A stretch of DNA of 64,000 nt, taken from positions 29,764,403 to 29,828,402 of the forward strand of contig JAOANR010000011.1 of NCBI GenBank assembly GCA_030278955.1, written 5' to 3'. Below, piece by piece: positions 1 through 10,712 of the stretch. The position numbers and the translations under genes were made by a program. Source of the stretch: Hygrophila difformis (lineage: Eukaryota > Streptophyta > Magnoliopsida > Lamiales > Acanthaceae). Position 1 is the first letter of the stretch, and each line of letters begins with the position of its first letter. The notes below the pieces were generated by a model. It was not told the origin of the DNA. It made no database searches and saw only the letters and a program-made list of their open reading frames with translations.

Positions 1-1853
1 CTCGGAAATGAAACGCCGATAGATTCAAAAACTCAAAATGGAATAAAAGAGGGAAAGGAAGCCGAAGAAATTCCATGAATCGAGTTAAAAGAATTGGAAT
101 TAAATTCAAGGAGGAAAAGAATTTTAATTCCAAAAACCCGTGAAGTCGGAAGTAATTTAATCAGATAAATTACTACACGGGAGTCGAAAGACGATGAATT
201 CAAACTCGACGGATTCAAGGTTTCGAATATGAAATTCACTGGAGTCAAAATAAAATTTAGAAAGGAATCGTAACCCCAGAAATGACCCGAAAAGTCGAAC
301 CGAAAACGTAGGGGATAGAAACCCGATCGAGAAAAGAAGGAAAGACCCGACGGAGCAAGCGAACCGCGCGGCCAAGGGCGTCGCGCCTCCAGGCTGGTCG
401 CGCGTGCTCCGCGCGCACAAAAGCTTGGGTGCGCGCCACCAGCGCGCCAGAGGTGCTGAAAGTGTAAACTTTCCTTCCATGGCGATTTTCTTGCCAAAAA
501 TCCGACCTCAATCAATGGCAAGTCAATCACAACAATGGGGAAGGGCATAAGATCAGATTTGGGGCGCCCCTCCCCATAATTCCCAGAAAACCTAACCCTA
601 AACACCTCCAAAACTCCTCTCCAAGTCGAAACCTCTCCGAACTCACTTTCCGGCAAGTATTCCGGCGACGGCAAGGCGAAAGGAACCAAGCCCTGCCCTC
701 TAGACTCTTGGTAAGCTATTGTACAAAGTTTCAATTCGTCCATAAGTCTCAGAAACTCGAATTCTAACACTATTTCCTTACTACGATTTCCCGTCGGAAA
801 ACGAACAAAAAGCGATCGGAGAAGTTGGCCGTTCGTCGTGACCCTAGGACATCCGGAAACCCAATCCAGCGACCCTATCATCATCCTAAGTAAGTTAACA
901 CCTTACTCACAAATTTTTGCGGTTGTTTGTTGTTTAAATCTCGAGATATAGGCTTGTAGCAAAAATCGGTTTTCAAAACCCTATTTTCGTCCAATTTTAA
1001 AGACTCGCCAAAAACTCGACCTTCGGGAATTCAAACCGAAAACTTTTCAACATAAAAGTTGTTCCTAACACCTTTATCTATCTTGTGTCCAAATTTCAGC
1101 CATTGACATTAAGTTTTGCTACCCCAATTTTCGCCATGAACTTCCTGTTTCAAACCGAACGTTTCAAATCTGTGACAGATTCCTTCATTCAACTTGATGC
1201 ATGTTTTTCACCCATTTTTCGAATGATTTAACTTTGCATTTCTAAACAAAAGTTGTAGATAATTGTGTCTAGACTATGCCTACCAAATTTCACGAATTTT
1301 GGTGTTCATTTGATATGTCAATCGGCCAAGTTTTTAGAACTGTTTTGAATTCGTTTTAAGGGCCATGAGTATGCAGTGAGTTGCACACGATTTTTGAGTA
1401 CCAAGAATTCATTATTTCCAAAAACTTAAAACATGAAAGTTGTTCCTTAATGTGTCGTGTAGTTACTGTAAAAATTTCACATCGATTGGTTTTGAAATGA
1501 ATTTTTAATCGGCGTTACACGAACCTGTGACGACAACGGTTTTTAAGACGTAAATTATTCTTTGCAATAAACTCAAATTTTAACTCACTTCGGAACCTTA
1601 TTTCCAAAAACTTAAAACATGAAAGTTGTTCGTGTGTGTGTGTTTTTGAATTACTGGCCAAGTTTCAGAATTTTTGGAAGGAAAACGAATTTTAAATTAA
1701 GAAAGGCGTGAACTGCCTCAAATAGGATTTTTCGAACTTGAGAAAACTCGAACTATGAAAACGCGATATCGATCATTTGATAACTTTGAAATACGAACTT
1801 TCGAAAAATCCCGTTCACTAGGCTGAGCCGATCTTCATACTATCATTATCTTT

Positions 1854-2217
1854 GAGACTGCCTCGTTAGTGGTCTCCCTTTTATTTGGACTGCCTCGTTA
1901 GTGGTCCTACTATCTTTTGAGACTGCCTCGTTAGTGGTCTCCTTACTATGCCAAAACGGCAGTTGTGCACATGGCCTGCCAAATCGGCAGTGGGAAATAC
2001 ACGGCCTGCCCGAGTGGTAGTGAAACCGTTTGAAAGGCCTGTCAAACGACAGTTGATATACATGCCTGTCAAATTGACAGTAGATACACACGGCTTGCCG
2101 AAATGGCAATCGAGATACATGGCTAGCCAAAACGGCAGTCAATACTGATATGGCTGCGGCCGCCGGTTCACCGGCTAACTGATTATGATCTTTTGAGATT
2201 GCCTCGTTAGTGATCTC
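1854..2217 (+). repeat. Array of 13-nt-loop hairpin units (TGCCTCGTTAGTG)
   Basis: Four units share the loop TGCCTCGTTAGTG but have different, matching stems: GAGAC/GTCTC at 1854-1876, GGAC/GTCC at 1887-1907, GAGAC/GTCTC at 1919-1941 and GAGAT/ATCTC at 2195-2217. The last unit is separated from the others by a second hairpin array and a GC-rich segment (2150-2180). Equivalent arrays occur in the LTRs of elements F and A. Confidence 0.85.
1949..2137 (+). repeat. Seven-unit tandem array of short inverted repeats
   Basis: Seven imperfect tandem units of about 27-33 bp each contain a short hairpin: TGCC...GGCA at 1949-1961, 1977-1989 and 2096-2108; TGCC...GGTA at 2007-2019; TGTC...GACA at 2040-2051 and 2067-2079; and AGCC...GGCA at 2125-2137. 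Linkers are similar but not identical. Elements B, C and D have a single related motif (TGCCAAAACGGCA or TGCCTAAACGGCG) at the equivalent LTR place, so the array looks like a local expansion. Confidence 0.8.
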
Positions 2218-2883
2218 TCTTGTGTGGTGTCCTCTTCTTAGTTGCGGGATAAAATATAAAAGACTTGTGTGAGTGTTGATTACGCTTAAATCTTTTGTAT
2301 CAGGTTTTTAAATTACGCATTTAAATTACGTCATTAAATTATGCCTTTAAATTCTGCCTTTAAAAATTTAGTCTTTTAAATTATGCATTGTCGTCTTGAA
2401 TAAATTAAACATGTTTTCCGCTGCGAATAAAATATGGATTTTTAAAGTAATGCATGACAAGTGAATCTTCGGATTTAAACACATGTAACCCCTTAAATTG
2501 CTTGTAAGGGCTTAACTTACTCAGTATTTTATATACTGATAAACCCCGTTGTTCATTTTCCCATTACAAAGTACGGAGCATGATCATGCATCGGGGATCA
2601 CTTTGGGTATTTAATTATTTGTTCTACATGACGCATACGGGCTTGTTAACCCGAGTTTTGGCCATGTCGGCCCTGTATTTAATTTCCGCTGCAACCTATT
2701 ATTTTTATTATAATGTATGGATGATATTACATTATCATTTTTAAGTAATTCCGGACTTGCTTTTAAAACTTTTTCCAACACCTATAGCCTTGCATCTCTT
2801 TAGTAAGCTCGGAGGAACCGTGTCCTGCTAGGGAGGTGTGGCGGTGGCACCCCGGCCTGGGTTATCAAATCCGGGGTGTTACA

Positions 2884-3802
2884 GTAAGGTTTTAACTTAC
2901 TTAGAATGATGATAGGGTCGCTGGATTGGGTTTCCGGACGTCCTAGGGTCACGACGAACGGCCAACTTCTCCGATCGCTTTTTGTTCGTTTTCCGACGGG
3001 AAATCGTAGTAAGGAAAAAGGGTTAGAATATGAGTTTCTGAGATCTATGGACGAATTGAAACTTTGTACAATAGCTTACCAAGAGTCTAGAGGGCAGGGG
3101 CTTGTCCCGGTCGTCCCGTCGTCGCCGGAATACTTGGCGGAAAGTGGTGTCGAAGGAGTTTTGAACTTAGAGAGGGAATTGAGGGTGGAGGCTGAATGTT
3201 TACTGAAAACCTAGGGTTTGGGGCGCCCCTAGGGTATTCTTAAGCCTTCCCCAAGGCTGAGATTCGATTGCCATGGTTAGGGGTGTGGTTTTTGGCAAGA
3301 AAATCGCCATGGAAGGAAAGTTTACACTTTCAGCACCTCTGGCGCGCTGGTGGCGCGCACCCAAGCTTTTGTACGCGCGGAGCACGCGCGACCAGCCTGG
3401 AGTCGCGACGCCCTTGGCCGCGCGGCGGCGCGCGGACAGCGCGGGCCGGCCGGACCGGCCGGTTCGGCGGTCCGCGTGTTCCGTCGGGTCTTCCCTCGCT
3501 TTCCCCTATCGGTTTTCTACGTGTTAGCTCGATTCCCTGGGTCGTCTTCGTTTCGGAATCTTCTCCTTAATCTTGTTACGAGTCCGGCTTATCGCTCGCA
3601 ACATTTCCGTGTCCTACTTAGCCTAGTCTAAATTGGTTCCAACACCTCCTATCGTCCTTGTGATCTAATTCGTGATGTATTTTGTGATTTATTTCGTGAC
3701 TGAACTTAGAAATTAGTTCTAAGCTGCCTACGTACCCTGTGAAGGGATCAAGTCATGACGTAGTTCAAAACAATTTGAATTTGTTTTTCCTCGGGTGTTA
3801 CA
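2884..3802 (-). repeat. Element F 3' LTR, visible part
   Basis: Matches the element's other LTR from about 9782 to 10712 almost base for base, including the minus-strand start TGTAACACCCGAGG at 3802. The part equivalent to 7947-9781 is absent because the LTR at 1-2883 interrupts it. One visible indel: the GC-rich stretch near 3420 lacks about 9 bp present near 10320. Confidence 0.85.
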
Positions 3803-3843
3803 TCCTCCCCCCCTTAAGAATACAGTTATGTCCCCATAACTGT
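3803..3843 (-). other. Element F polypurine tract with upstream hairpin
   Basis: On the minus strand, a perfect 9-bp stem with 4-nt loop (3822-3843, core CAGTTATGGGGACATAACTG, overlapping the pol stop codon) is followed by TTCTTAAGGGGGGGGAGGA and then the 3' LTR. The purine run is the plus-strand priming site of reverse transcription. Confidence 0.8.
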
Positions 3844-4135
3844 GGTCGGGTCGTCTTGGAAGGGGGTAGGGTAACGTTGCCTCATGTCGGCTTCCAATTC
3901 CCAGGTCGCCATTTCCGTCTCGTGGTTGGACCACAGGACCTTGACCATCTTTACAGTTTTATTCCTTGTCACCCTTTCCTTGTAGTCGAGTATTTGCTCC
4001 CGGGGTTTCTTCATAGGTCAAGTCATCATCCAATTCGATTACGTCCGGTTGGAGTACATGCGACGTGTCGGCACATACTTCTTTAGTTGGGGGTCGTGGA
4101 ACACGTTATGGTTACGAGCAAACGGTGGTGGGGAC
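3826..4135 (-). pseudogene. Remnant of chromovirus pol: integrase tail and chromodomain
   Basis: The minus strand encodes pieces of the pol C-terminus: first a segment resembling [13 protein letters not shown] (about 4065-4120), then the chromodomain segment with [20 protein letters not shown] (about 3880-3960), ending in VMGT just before a TAA. At least two small indels split it between about 4015 and 4060. Everything upstream (integrase core, RNase H, RT, protease, gag) is gone. In full-length relatives this region reads the integrated histone mark through the chromodomain; here it is a non-coding relic retained next to the polypurine tract. Confidence 0.75.
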
Positions 4136-4566
4136 GTTAGTTAACACGCTGTTCTCTATTCCCTACGGAATTTCTTATGGTCCCTAGGTATTTACGTCCC
4201 GGGGGTTTCCTGTAGTCCTGCGAAAGGAGGGCGTGAGGCAATTCCGCTGTCCTTGCCCGGAATAATGCCCGGTGATGCTCCATGTCGTCGTATTTCTCTG
4301 TCAATGTATGCCCGGGTTCAGTGAGGAGCGTATAGCAAAAGAGATTGAGCAGAACAAGAAAGATAAAACTCCATCCGGGTCCCGCGCGGTGGCCGCGCTG
4401 TGGCGCGCGGAGAGCGCGCGGCTCCCTCTGTTCGAGAAAATAGGGCTCGCGCTCCGCGCGAGCCACTTCCCCCATTTTCCATTCGAGAACACACCCCCAA
4501 TTCTCTCTAAATCCGGCGAGTCACCTTCCTGTTTGCTTGATTTCGACTTCAATTTCACCCATCTAG
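4136..4566 (+). other. Junction and GC-rich putative 5' leader of the antisense gene
   Basis: Left of about 4136 is pol remnant; from here on nothing matches the chromovirus. A GC-rich stretch (4380-4460, many GCGCG) is followed by a C/T-rich, leader-like segment ending in ATCTAG just before a possible splice donor at 4567. The composition resembles the GC-rich plus leader part of the LTRs in this window, so it could be a fragment of another LTR promoter. No TATA box is clear. Promoter function is inference. Confidence 0.3.
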
Positions 4567-5178
4567 GTACGATTCTACTAAACCCACTTACTAATTTCAA
4601 CTTTTATGTTTTGAATGACTTGATTTGTGTAGAGATTTAGGAAATTAGGGTTCGTGTACAAAAATTGGGGGTTTATGACCTTTAGGCTTGATTTGTGCAA
4701 ATTAGCAAGTGTATGTGGCAATTATCGTTACTCTTGTTGCCTTACCTATGTTTATGTTATAATGTGTTTATGTTTTTGGCAAATTCTTGTTGAATTCGAA
4801 ACCTTAGATAGGCTATGATGTTTGGGTGTTATTGGGGTATGGTTATTGGTTCGTTCCCCTGTTGTTTGGTGCGGTAGGACGCGCTGTGTTGTCATTAGAA
4901 TGATTGTTTCATTCGGTGGGCAATTTCCGTGTGTTGTTAGTAACTTAGTTTTGGTTGATTGCGCACATAACGTGTTCGACGAAATGCCACAAAGGGTTTA
5001 GGCACTAGCTTGAGAATATCCTTTGTCTAGATTACCTCCTGGTTGGTCCTAGTAAACGGTAGGATTTGTGGTTCTTACGGTACATTCGCGTTAAAAGCGT
5101 ATATTGATGCCCTTTACGTGTTTCCGCTTGACTTTTGTGTGGGACTTAGTCTTATAATTGGTATTTGGTAACTTGCAG
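4567..5178 (+). other. Candidate intron in the 5' leader of the antisense gene
   Basis: Begins GTACGATTC after ATCTAG and ends in a T-rich tract and ACTTGCAG, immediately followed by GATGATG. The interior is T-rich with no sustained reading frame, as in plant introns. The acceptor placed exactly before the ORF's ATG pair is the main support; the donor choice is tentative. Confidence 0.35.
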
Positions 5179-5179
5179 G

Positions 5180-6514
5180 ATGATGCTTTTTTTGTGGGTC
5201 GTTTTGGCGTCTCTCATGTGTCCTCCGAGGACTAGGAGACGAGTTGCTGATGAGGCTGGCCCCAGTCATGCCGCTCCGGCGATGCCTGATTTCGACGAGA
5301 GCGAGTCAGAGGAGGACGAGGAGCAGCGGGGTCCGCGACTCAGGGGTCTTCCGGACGAGGTGCGTCCTCACCGGCACGACAGGTTCCGGTTCAGGACGAA
5401 GGCTGCCCAGGACTTTTATTTCGACGAGCTTCGTCGAAACAGGGCTTACGTCCCTGAGAGAGGCATATATCCTCTTCATATGGGCGATGACAGGGTCAGT
5501 GCAGTCTTGGAGTATTTGCAGTGGACTGGTCTGGCACGTCACCCCGAGGGCGTCGCCTCCGGTTATTTGGCTATGGAGGTTATTGCCAACATTGGCGGTC
5601 TCGGGGAGGGTGACGATCTATCCCGGGTATGGGTCCGTGGTCGCTATCTCGACTTCAGTGCTCGGGCGATCAATGTCTATTTTGGCTTGCCCGACGATGG
5701 CGTATTCCGGCCCCAGCCTGAGGGACGCGTTCTTGCTCCTGCGTGGAACACCTTATGCACCATAGTGCCTCCTCAGTTCGAGCACAGTCATGAGCTTCGT
5801 TTGACGTCGATGGACTCCCCTTGGCGAGAGCTTGCTCAGCTGTGGTTCGGGCGTGTCCGGCCGATGTCCCGGAGCCACATTGTCTTGGATCACGTCTATG
5901 AGACCATTTGCTTCATCGCGCGAGACGGTAGGGTGAATGTAGGAGCTTGCATCTAGGACAACTTGCGGGGTATGCGAAGAGGACGAGGGAGTAGGGTGAT
6001 TACCCATGTTCACCTCATCTGTGGGTTGTGCGCGGCGCAGGGGATTCGCACTACACCGGAGACAGATCCGTACGACCTAGCACCTGGTCGTTGCTACCGT
6101 ATCCCGACTTATGCTGAGCGGCGTAGCGCCTTACGTCGTGGGGCTCCCCGTGCTGTACTTCGCCCGCAGCCTGATGACGGCGGCCTGATCCTTGTTGTAC
6201 CACCGGAGCAGCCACCCCCTCCTCCAGTAGTTCCACCTCCTGCTGGGGCACCTCCTGCTGTGGCACCTCAGGGGCAGGAGATGACTCGGATGTTGCAGAT
6301 GATGCAGGAGATGCGGGTCAGTGTGGACGCCGGGTTTGCAGCTGGGCAGGCTCGTTATGACGCCCTCGACGCTAGGTTGGACTTCTATCAGACCCGTATG
6401 GACTCGTTTGCTACGAGGCAGGCTCAACAGCAGGCCACCATGTCCGACATGTACGCCTATGTGCGGCAGATGGACGACTACATGCGCCGGCAGTTCCCGC
6501 CTCCCGATCAGTGA
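5180..6514 (+). pseudogene. Plant transposon-protein-like gene, one in-frame stop (antisense in element F)
   Basis: One continuous plus-strand frame runs from ATG 5180 (alternative ATG 5216, starting MCPPRTRRR) to the stop at 6512-6514, broken only by TAG at 5954-5956. The N-terminus is basic then acidic (ESESEEDEEQ), followed by a globular part with WVRGRYLDFSARAINVYFGL (about residues 150-170), the hallmark of the uncharacterised plant family annotated 'putative plant transposon protein'. After the stop come a proline-rich linker (PPPPPVVPPP) and a C-terminal predicted coiled coil (MTRMLQMMQEMRVSVDAGFA onward). The family has no known activity and is typically found as an extra or antisense ORF in large plant retroelements. 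It lies opposite to the host element's transcription. Family assignment is from motif memory, not a search. Confidence 0.6.
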
Positions 6515-7290
6515 TGTCTCCTTTTGGTTTCGTGTTTTCGTTTAGGTTTTGCATTTAGACGTACTTTGTTTAGTTTCCTCCTTATGAGGACGTTGCTGTT
6601 GCCTAGTGTTTGTGATTTATATTTTCGTTATGTTATTGCTTAGTTAGGTGTTTGACATGTGTTGGTTGTTTGCTGCTGTTTCAGAACCATTGTTTAATTG
6701 TTCTGTCCATTTTATGGTTTGAGATGTTCTGGATTTACTATTACCTTCCTATCGTGTCTGCATGTGTGTGGATTGCCCAACAATACCTACGCCGTTGCTT
6801 GACTAAATCGCTTGGTTAAATTAGCGTGATAAGATACACGGGATTAGAGTTTATATGTAGAGTGTATATAGTTGCTCTTAAGGGGAAAATTTTTATTGAA
6901 TGAAGATTAGTCCTTTAATAGGTATCAGGATTTTTCTTGTAAAGGTTGTTGGAATTTATTTATTTATTCTTATATGTACATATTTACGTATATGTATATA
7001 TTTTATTATTATTATTATTTTTACTTCTATTTTTTATTTTTATTATTATTTTTATTTTTATTTTATTTATTTATTTATTTTTTTTGTTCAGTGATCTTTT
7101 TTTTTTTTTTGTTCAGGGTTGTAGGTTCCCCTCTTTGATTACGGTAGTTAAAGAACTAAATAAAATGCATGGAATAAATTTAAATAGGCTTGTATTTTTT
7201 TTTTATTACTCAAGATTTAAATTTGGTTTACAAGCATTCGAAATAGAAACAGCAATGGTGCATCAGTATGGATCCCTAAATCTAGGGTGA
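6515..7290. other. AT-rich spacer, no gene seen
   Basis: Follows the antisense gene. It is T-rich, with long (T)n and (ATT)n/(ATTT)n runs around 6950-7110 that give only low-complexity reading frames on both strands. It could hold the 3' untranslated part of the antisense gene; its right border with element F's leader lies somewhere between about 7110 and 7290. No terminal repeats of a separate nested element were found. Confidence 0.5.
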
Positions 7291-7668
7291 CTAGGCAGGT
7301 ATATCCTCGATGGGATCGTCCTCGTCGCTGGATATGTCAATGGGAATGGGTGTCCCCACCGGGCTCGGGCTCGGAGGGAAGATGTCAGCCTCTAGGCCCA
7401 GCAGCTCAGCTGCTAAGTGTCCTATTTGCATCATCAGTTCGTTATCCTTGTTTTGGAGTGCAACCACTAGTGTTTGGAGTTCGGCGACTTGGGCCTTGAG
7501 TTGGGTTATTTCATGATGGTCAGCTTCCCTAAGATTTCTCAGATAGTCCACGTTACTCTCTAGGTGCCCCACTCGAGCTTTGAAGTGATTGACATGCCGT
7601 TGGGACTCGAGATATGCGTTGGTCAGTTTCATCATCAGGTTGGTCATGTTCGCGTTCGGTTCAGCCAT
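7291..7668 (-). CDS. Element F leader ORF0 (coiled coil with acidic tail)
   Basis: 125 residues, ATG at 7668 directly after AG. Residues about 1-95 are heptad-rich and predicted coiled coil (NLREADHHEITQLKAQVAEL); the end is acidic (SSDEDDPIEDIPA). Clear relatives sit in the same place, between primer site and gag, in elements A, B and D, sharing the NLREADHH block and the acidic tail. It is intact here even though the rest of gag-pol is lost. Function unknown: it might be a Gag-like accessory or RNA-binding cofactor, but nothing in the sequence proves this. It is not a recognised Ty3/gypsy domain. Confidence 0.6.
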   Translation of the reverse strand: MAEPNANMTNLMMKLTNAYLESQRHVNHFKARVGHLESNVDYLRNLREADHHEITQLKAQVAELQTLVVALQNKDNELMMQIGHLAAELLGLEADIFPPSPSPVGTPIPIDISSDEDDPIEDIPA

Positions 7669-7930
7669 CTAATGTCAACAAGGGAGGTTAGAGTTAGACA
7701 TTTTTCAGGCAAAGTTAAGATATGCACAAATTTAAATCTATATGCAATATGCAAGTGCAAGTCCCTTCCCCATAAAAAAAAATTAGTTTAAAATAAATTG
7801 CTAAGGGTTGGGCCTCTATAGTGGGCCAAAATTTAATATTTCTTTGGCTAAGAATTTCGGCTATGTAAAAAGGATTATAGACTTAAAAATAATGGTTTAA
7901 AATAATAGTAGTAGCTTTAAAATTTTTCCG

Positions 7931-7943
7931 GGCTCTGATACCA
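7931..7943 (-). other. Element F primer-binding site (initiator tRNA-Met)
   Basis: On the minus strand TGGTATCAGAGCC, complementary to the 3' end of plant initiator tRNA-Met, starts 3 nt after the 5' LTR. Confidence 0.85.
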
Positions 7944-7946
7944 ACT

Positions 7947-10712
7947 TGTAACACCCCGGATTTGATAACCCAGGCCGGGATGTCACCGCCGCATCTCCCT
8001 AGCAAAACAAGGCTTCCCGAGCTCGCTAAGGAAATGCAAGGCTTGTGGGTATGTAAAAGATTTAAAACATTTCAATATTTAGTCCGGAAATTTATAATAC
8101 TTAATACGATAGTAGTAATCATCATGCGCGAAAAATAAATAGAGAAAGTGCAGCGGAAAGTAAATCACGGCCAACATGGCCAAATCCTCGGGTTTAACAG
8201 ACCCGGTAAAAACAGTACGATGCAGAATTTAAAATGTCCGTTATGATTTTCCCCCAAGTGCATATGCAATGCGTCACTCGACATACTCTGTAAAAAAAAA
8301 AAACGAAAATGACAACGGTTGTCAGTATAAAAATATACTGAGTAAGTTAATCCCTAACTAACAAATAAAAGGGGTTACAAGTGTTTAAAATAAAGATTTC
8401 GCTTACCGTACGAGAATTAGAAATACATAATTTATAGCAGCGGGAAAACATGATTAAAGGGCTTAATCTTAAAAGCGTAATTCAAAGCATAATTTAAGAT
8501 GCATAAACTTTAAATACATAATTAAAGACATGATAAATACGATTTAAGCATAATGAAACACTCACACAAGTCTTTTACTTTTCATCCCGTAGACTAAGAA
8601 GAGGACACCATACCGGGAGATCACTAACGAGGCAATCTCAACATAGGACCACTAACGAGGCAGTCCAAACAATGGGAGACCACTAACGAGGCAGTCTCAA
8701 AGATAGTAGGACCACTAACGAGGCGATCCAAAAAGATAGTAGGACCACTAACGAGGCGATCCACAAATACAGCGCGCGAGATCACTAACGAGGCAATCTC
8801 AGATAGTAAGGAGACCATTAACGAGGCAGTCTCAAAGATAATGGTAGTATGAAGATCGTCTCAGCCTAGTGAACGGGATTTTTCGAAAGTTCGTATTTCA
8901 AAGTTATCAAATGGTCGATATCGCGTTTTCATAGTTCGAGTTTTCTCAAGTTCGAAAAAATCCTATTCGAGGCAGTTTACGCCTTTCTTAATTAAAAATT
9001 CGTCTTTTCTCCAAAAATTCTGAAATTTTTACAGTAATTCAAAAACACACACACAAACAACTTTCATGTTTTAAGTTTTTGGAAATAAGGTTCCGAAGTG
9101 AGTCGAAATTCGAGTTTATTGCAAAGAATAATTTATGTCTTAAAAACTGTTTTCGTCACAGGTTTGTGCAATGCCGATTAAAAATTCATTTCAAAACCAA
9201 TCGATGTGAAATTTTTACAGTAACTACACAACACGTTAAGGAACAACTTTTATGTTTTAAGAATTTGGAAATAATGAATTCTTAGTACTCAAAAATCGAG
9301 TGCAACTCACTGCATACTCATGGCCGTTAAAACGATTTCAAAACAGTTTTAAAAAAACTCGGCCGTTTGACACATCAAACGAAAACCAAAATCCGTGAAA
9401 TTTTATATGCATAATCTAGACACAATTATCTACAACTTTTGTTTAGGAATGCAAAGTTAAATCATTCGAAAAATGGGTGAAAAACATGCATCAAGTTGAA
9501 TAAAGAAATCTGTCACCGTTTTAAAACGTTCGGTTCGATACAGAAAGTTTACGGCGGGATTTGGGATAGCAAAACTTAATGTCAACGGCTGAAATTTGGA
9601 CACAAGATAGATAAAGGTGTTAGGAACAACTTTTATGTTGAAAAGTTATCGGTTTGAATTCCCGAAGGTCGAGTTTTTGGCGAGTCTTTAAAATTGGACG
9701 AAAATGGGGTTTTTGAAAACCGATTTTTGTTACAAGCCTATATCTCGAGATTTAAACAACAAACAACCACGAAAATTTGTGAGTAAGGTTTTAACTTACT
9801 TAGAATGATGATAGGGTCGCTGGATTGGGTTTACGGACGTCCTAGGGTCACGACGAACGGCCAACTTCTCCGATCGCTTTTTGTTCGTTTTCCGACGGGA
9901 AATCGTAGTAAGGAAAAAGGGTTAGAATATGAGTTTCTGAGATCTATGGACGAATTGAAACTTTGTACAATAGCTTACCAAGAGTCTAGAGGGCAGGGGC
10001 TTGTCCCGGTCGTCCCGTCGTCGCCGGAATACTTGCCGGAAAGTGGTGTCGAATGAGTTTTGAACTTAGAGAGGGAATTGAGGGTGGAGGCTGAATGTTT
10101 ACTGAAAACCTAGGGTTTGGGGCGCCCCTAGGGTATTCTTAAGCCTTCCCCAAGGCTGAGATTCGATTGCCATGGTTAGGGGTGTGGTTTTTGGCAAGAA
10201 AATCGCCATGGAAGGAAAGTATACACTTTCAGCACCTCTGGCGCGCTGGTGGCGCGCACCCAAGCTTTTGTACGCGCGGAGCACGCGCGACCAGCCTGGT
10301 GTCGCGACGCCCTTGGCCGCGCGGTGGCCGCGCGGCGGCGCGCGGACAGCGCGGGCCGGCCGGACCGGCCGGTTCGGCGGTCCGCATGTTCCGTCGGGTC
10401 TTCCCTCGCTTTCCCCTATCGGTTTTCTACGTGTTAGCTCGATTCCCTGGGTCGTCTTCGTTTCGGAATCTTCTCCTTAATCTTGTTACGAGTCCGGCTT
10501 ATCGCTCGCAACATTTCCGTGTCCTACTTAGCCTAGTCTAAATTGGTTCCAACACCTCCTATCGTCCTTGTGATCTAATTCGTGATGTATTTTGTGATTT
10601 ATTTCGTGACTGAACTTAGAAATTAGTTCTAAGCTGCCTACGTACCCTGTGAAGGGATCAAGTCATGACGTAGTTCAAAACAATTTGAATTTGTTTTTCC
10701 TCGGGTGTTACA
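7947..10712 (-). repeat. Element F 5' LTR
   Basis: 2,766 bp; on the minus strand it starts TGTAACACCCGAGG at 10712 and ends CCGGGGTGTTACA at 7947. The U3 part contains the GC-rich palindromic stretch (about 10240-10380). Splice-donor-like GTAAG motifs lie near 9975 and 9800. The hairpin array is at 8617-8833. Open frames inside it are not conserved as protein. Confidence 0.9.
8617..8833 (-). repeat. Seven-unit hairpin array in element F LTR
   Basis: Seven copies, seen on the plus strand as CACTAACGAGGCA loops, at 8622, 8650, 8681, 8713, 8746, 8783 and 8816. Flanking stems are GAGAT/ATCTC, GGAC/GTCC, GAGAC/GTCTC, GGAC/ATCC twice, GAGAT/ATCTC and GAGAC/GTCTC. The two GGAC/ATCC units would still pair on the element's sense strand through a G-U wobble. 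Confidence 0.85.

Larger units (their letters stand above)
1..2883 (+). mobile_element. LTR of a Ty3/gypsy element, A-type, 5' end outside the window
   Basis: This is an LTR on the plus strand, ending ...CCGGGGTGTTACA at 2883. It matches, in opposite orientation, the LTR at 7947-10712 over most of its length (same GC-rich stretch near 360-450, same GTAAG motifs near 711 and 890, same hairpin-array region near 1850-2217). Right of 2883 the sequence jumps into the middle of a minus-strand LTR, so this LTR most likely belongs to an element, or solo LTR, inserted there; 2884-2888 (GTAAG) would be the right-hand target duplication. The left copy and the LTR start lie upstream of the window, so solo versus full element cannot be decided. 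Confidence 0.85.
2884..10712 (-). mobile_element. Element F: chimeric Ty3/gypsy LTR retrotransposon (minus strand)
   Basis: On the minus strand the order is: 5' LTR (10712 to 7947), tRNA-Met primer site, leader ORF0, an antisense foreign gene, the last part of a chromovirus pol, polypurine tract, 3' LTR (3802 to 2884, its distal part displaced upstream of the window by the LTR at 1-2883). The internal region is only about 4.1 kb, versus about 6 kb in elements A and D, because gag, protease, RT, RNase H and most of integrase are missing. It must have depended on proteins from a relative. The right flank at 10713-10717 is ATAAA; the left target copy is not in the window. Confidence 0.8.

Noticed and set aside
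33..884. Open frame of 283 codons on the minus strand of LTR 1-2883 (and its partial relatives at 2906-3214 and 9805-10056)
   Set aside because: It lies inside LTR sequence, in different frames and lengths in each copy, with stops appearing in some LTRs; no domain is recognisable. GC-rich LTR sequence gives chance frames.
1854..2217. CRISPR-like array
   Set aside because: Regularly spaced repeats exist, but units are palindromic hairpins with non-unique, short spacers inside a plant LTR; there are no cas genes and the genome is eukaryotic.
6900..7290. Membrane-protein-like frames rich in Y, I, F and L
   Set aside because: They arise from (T)n/(ATT)n low-complexity sequence.
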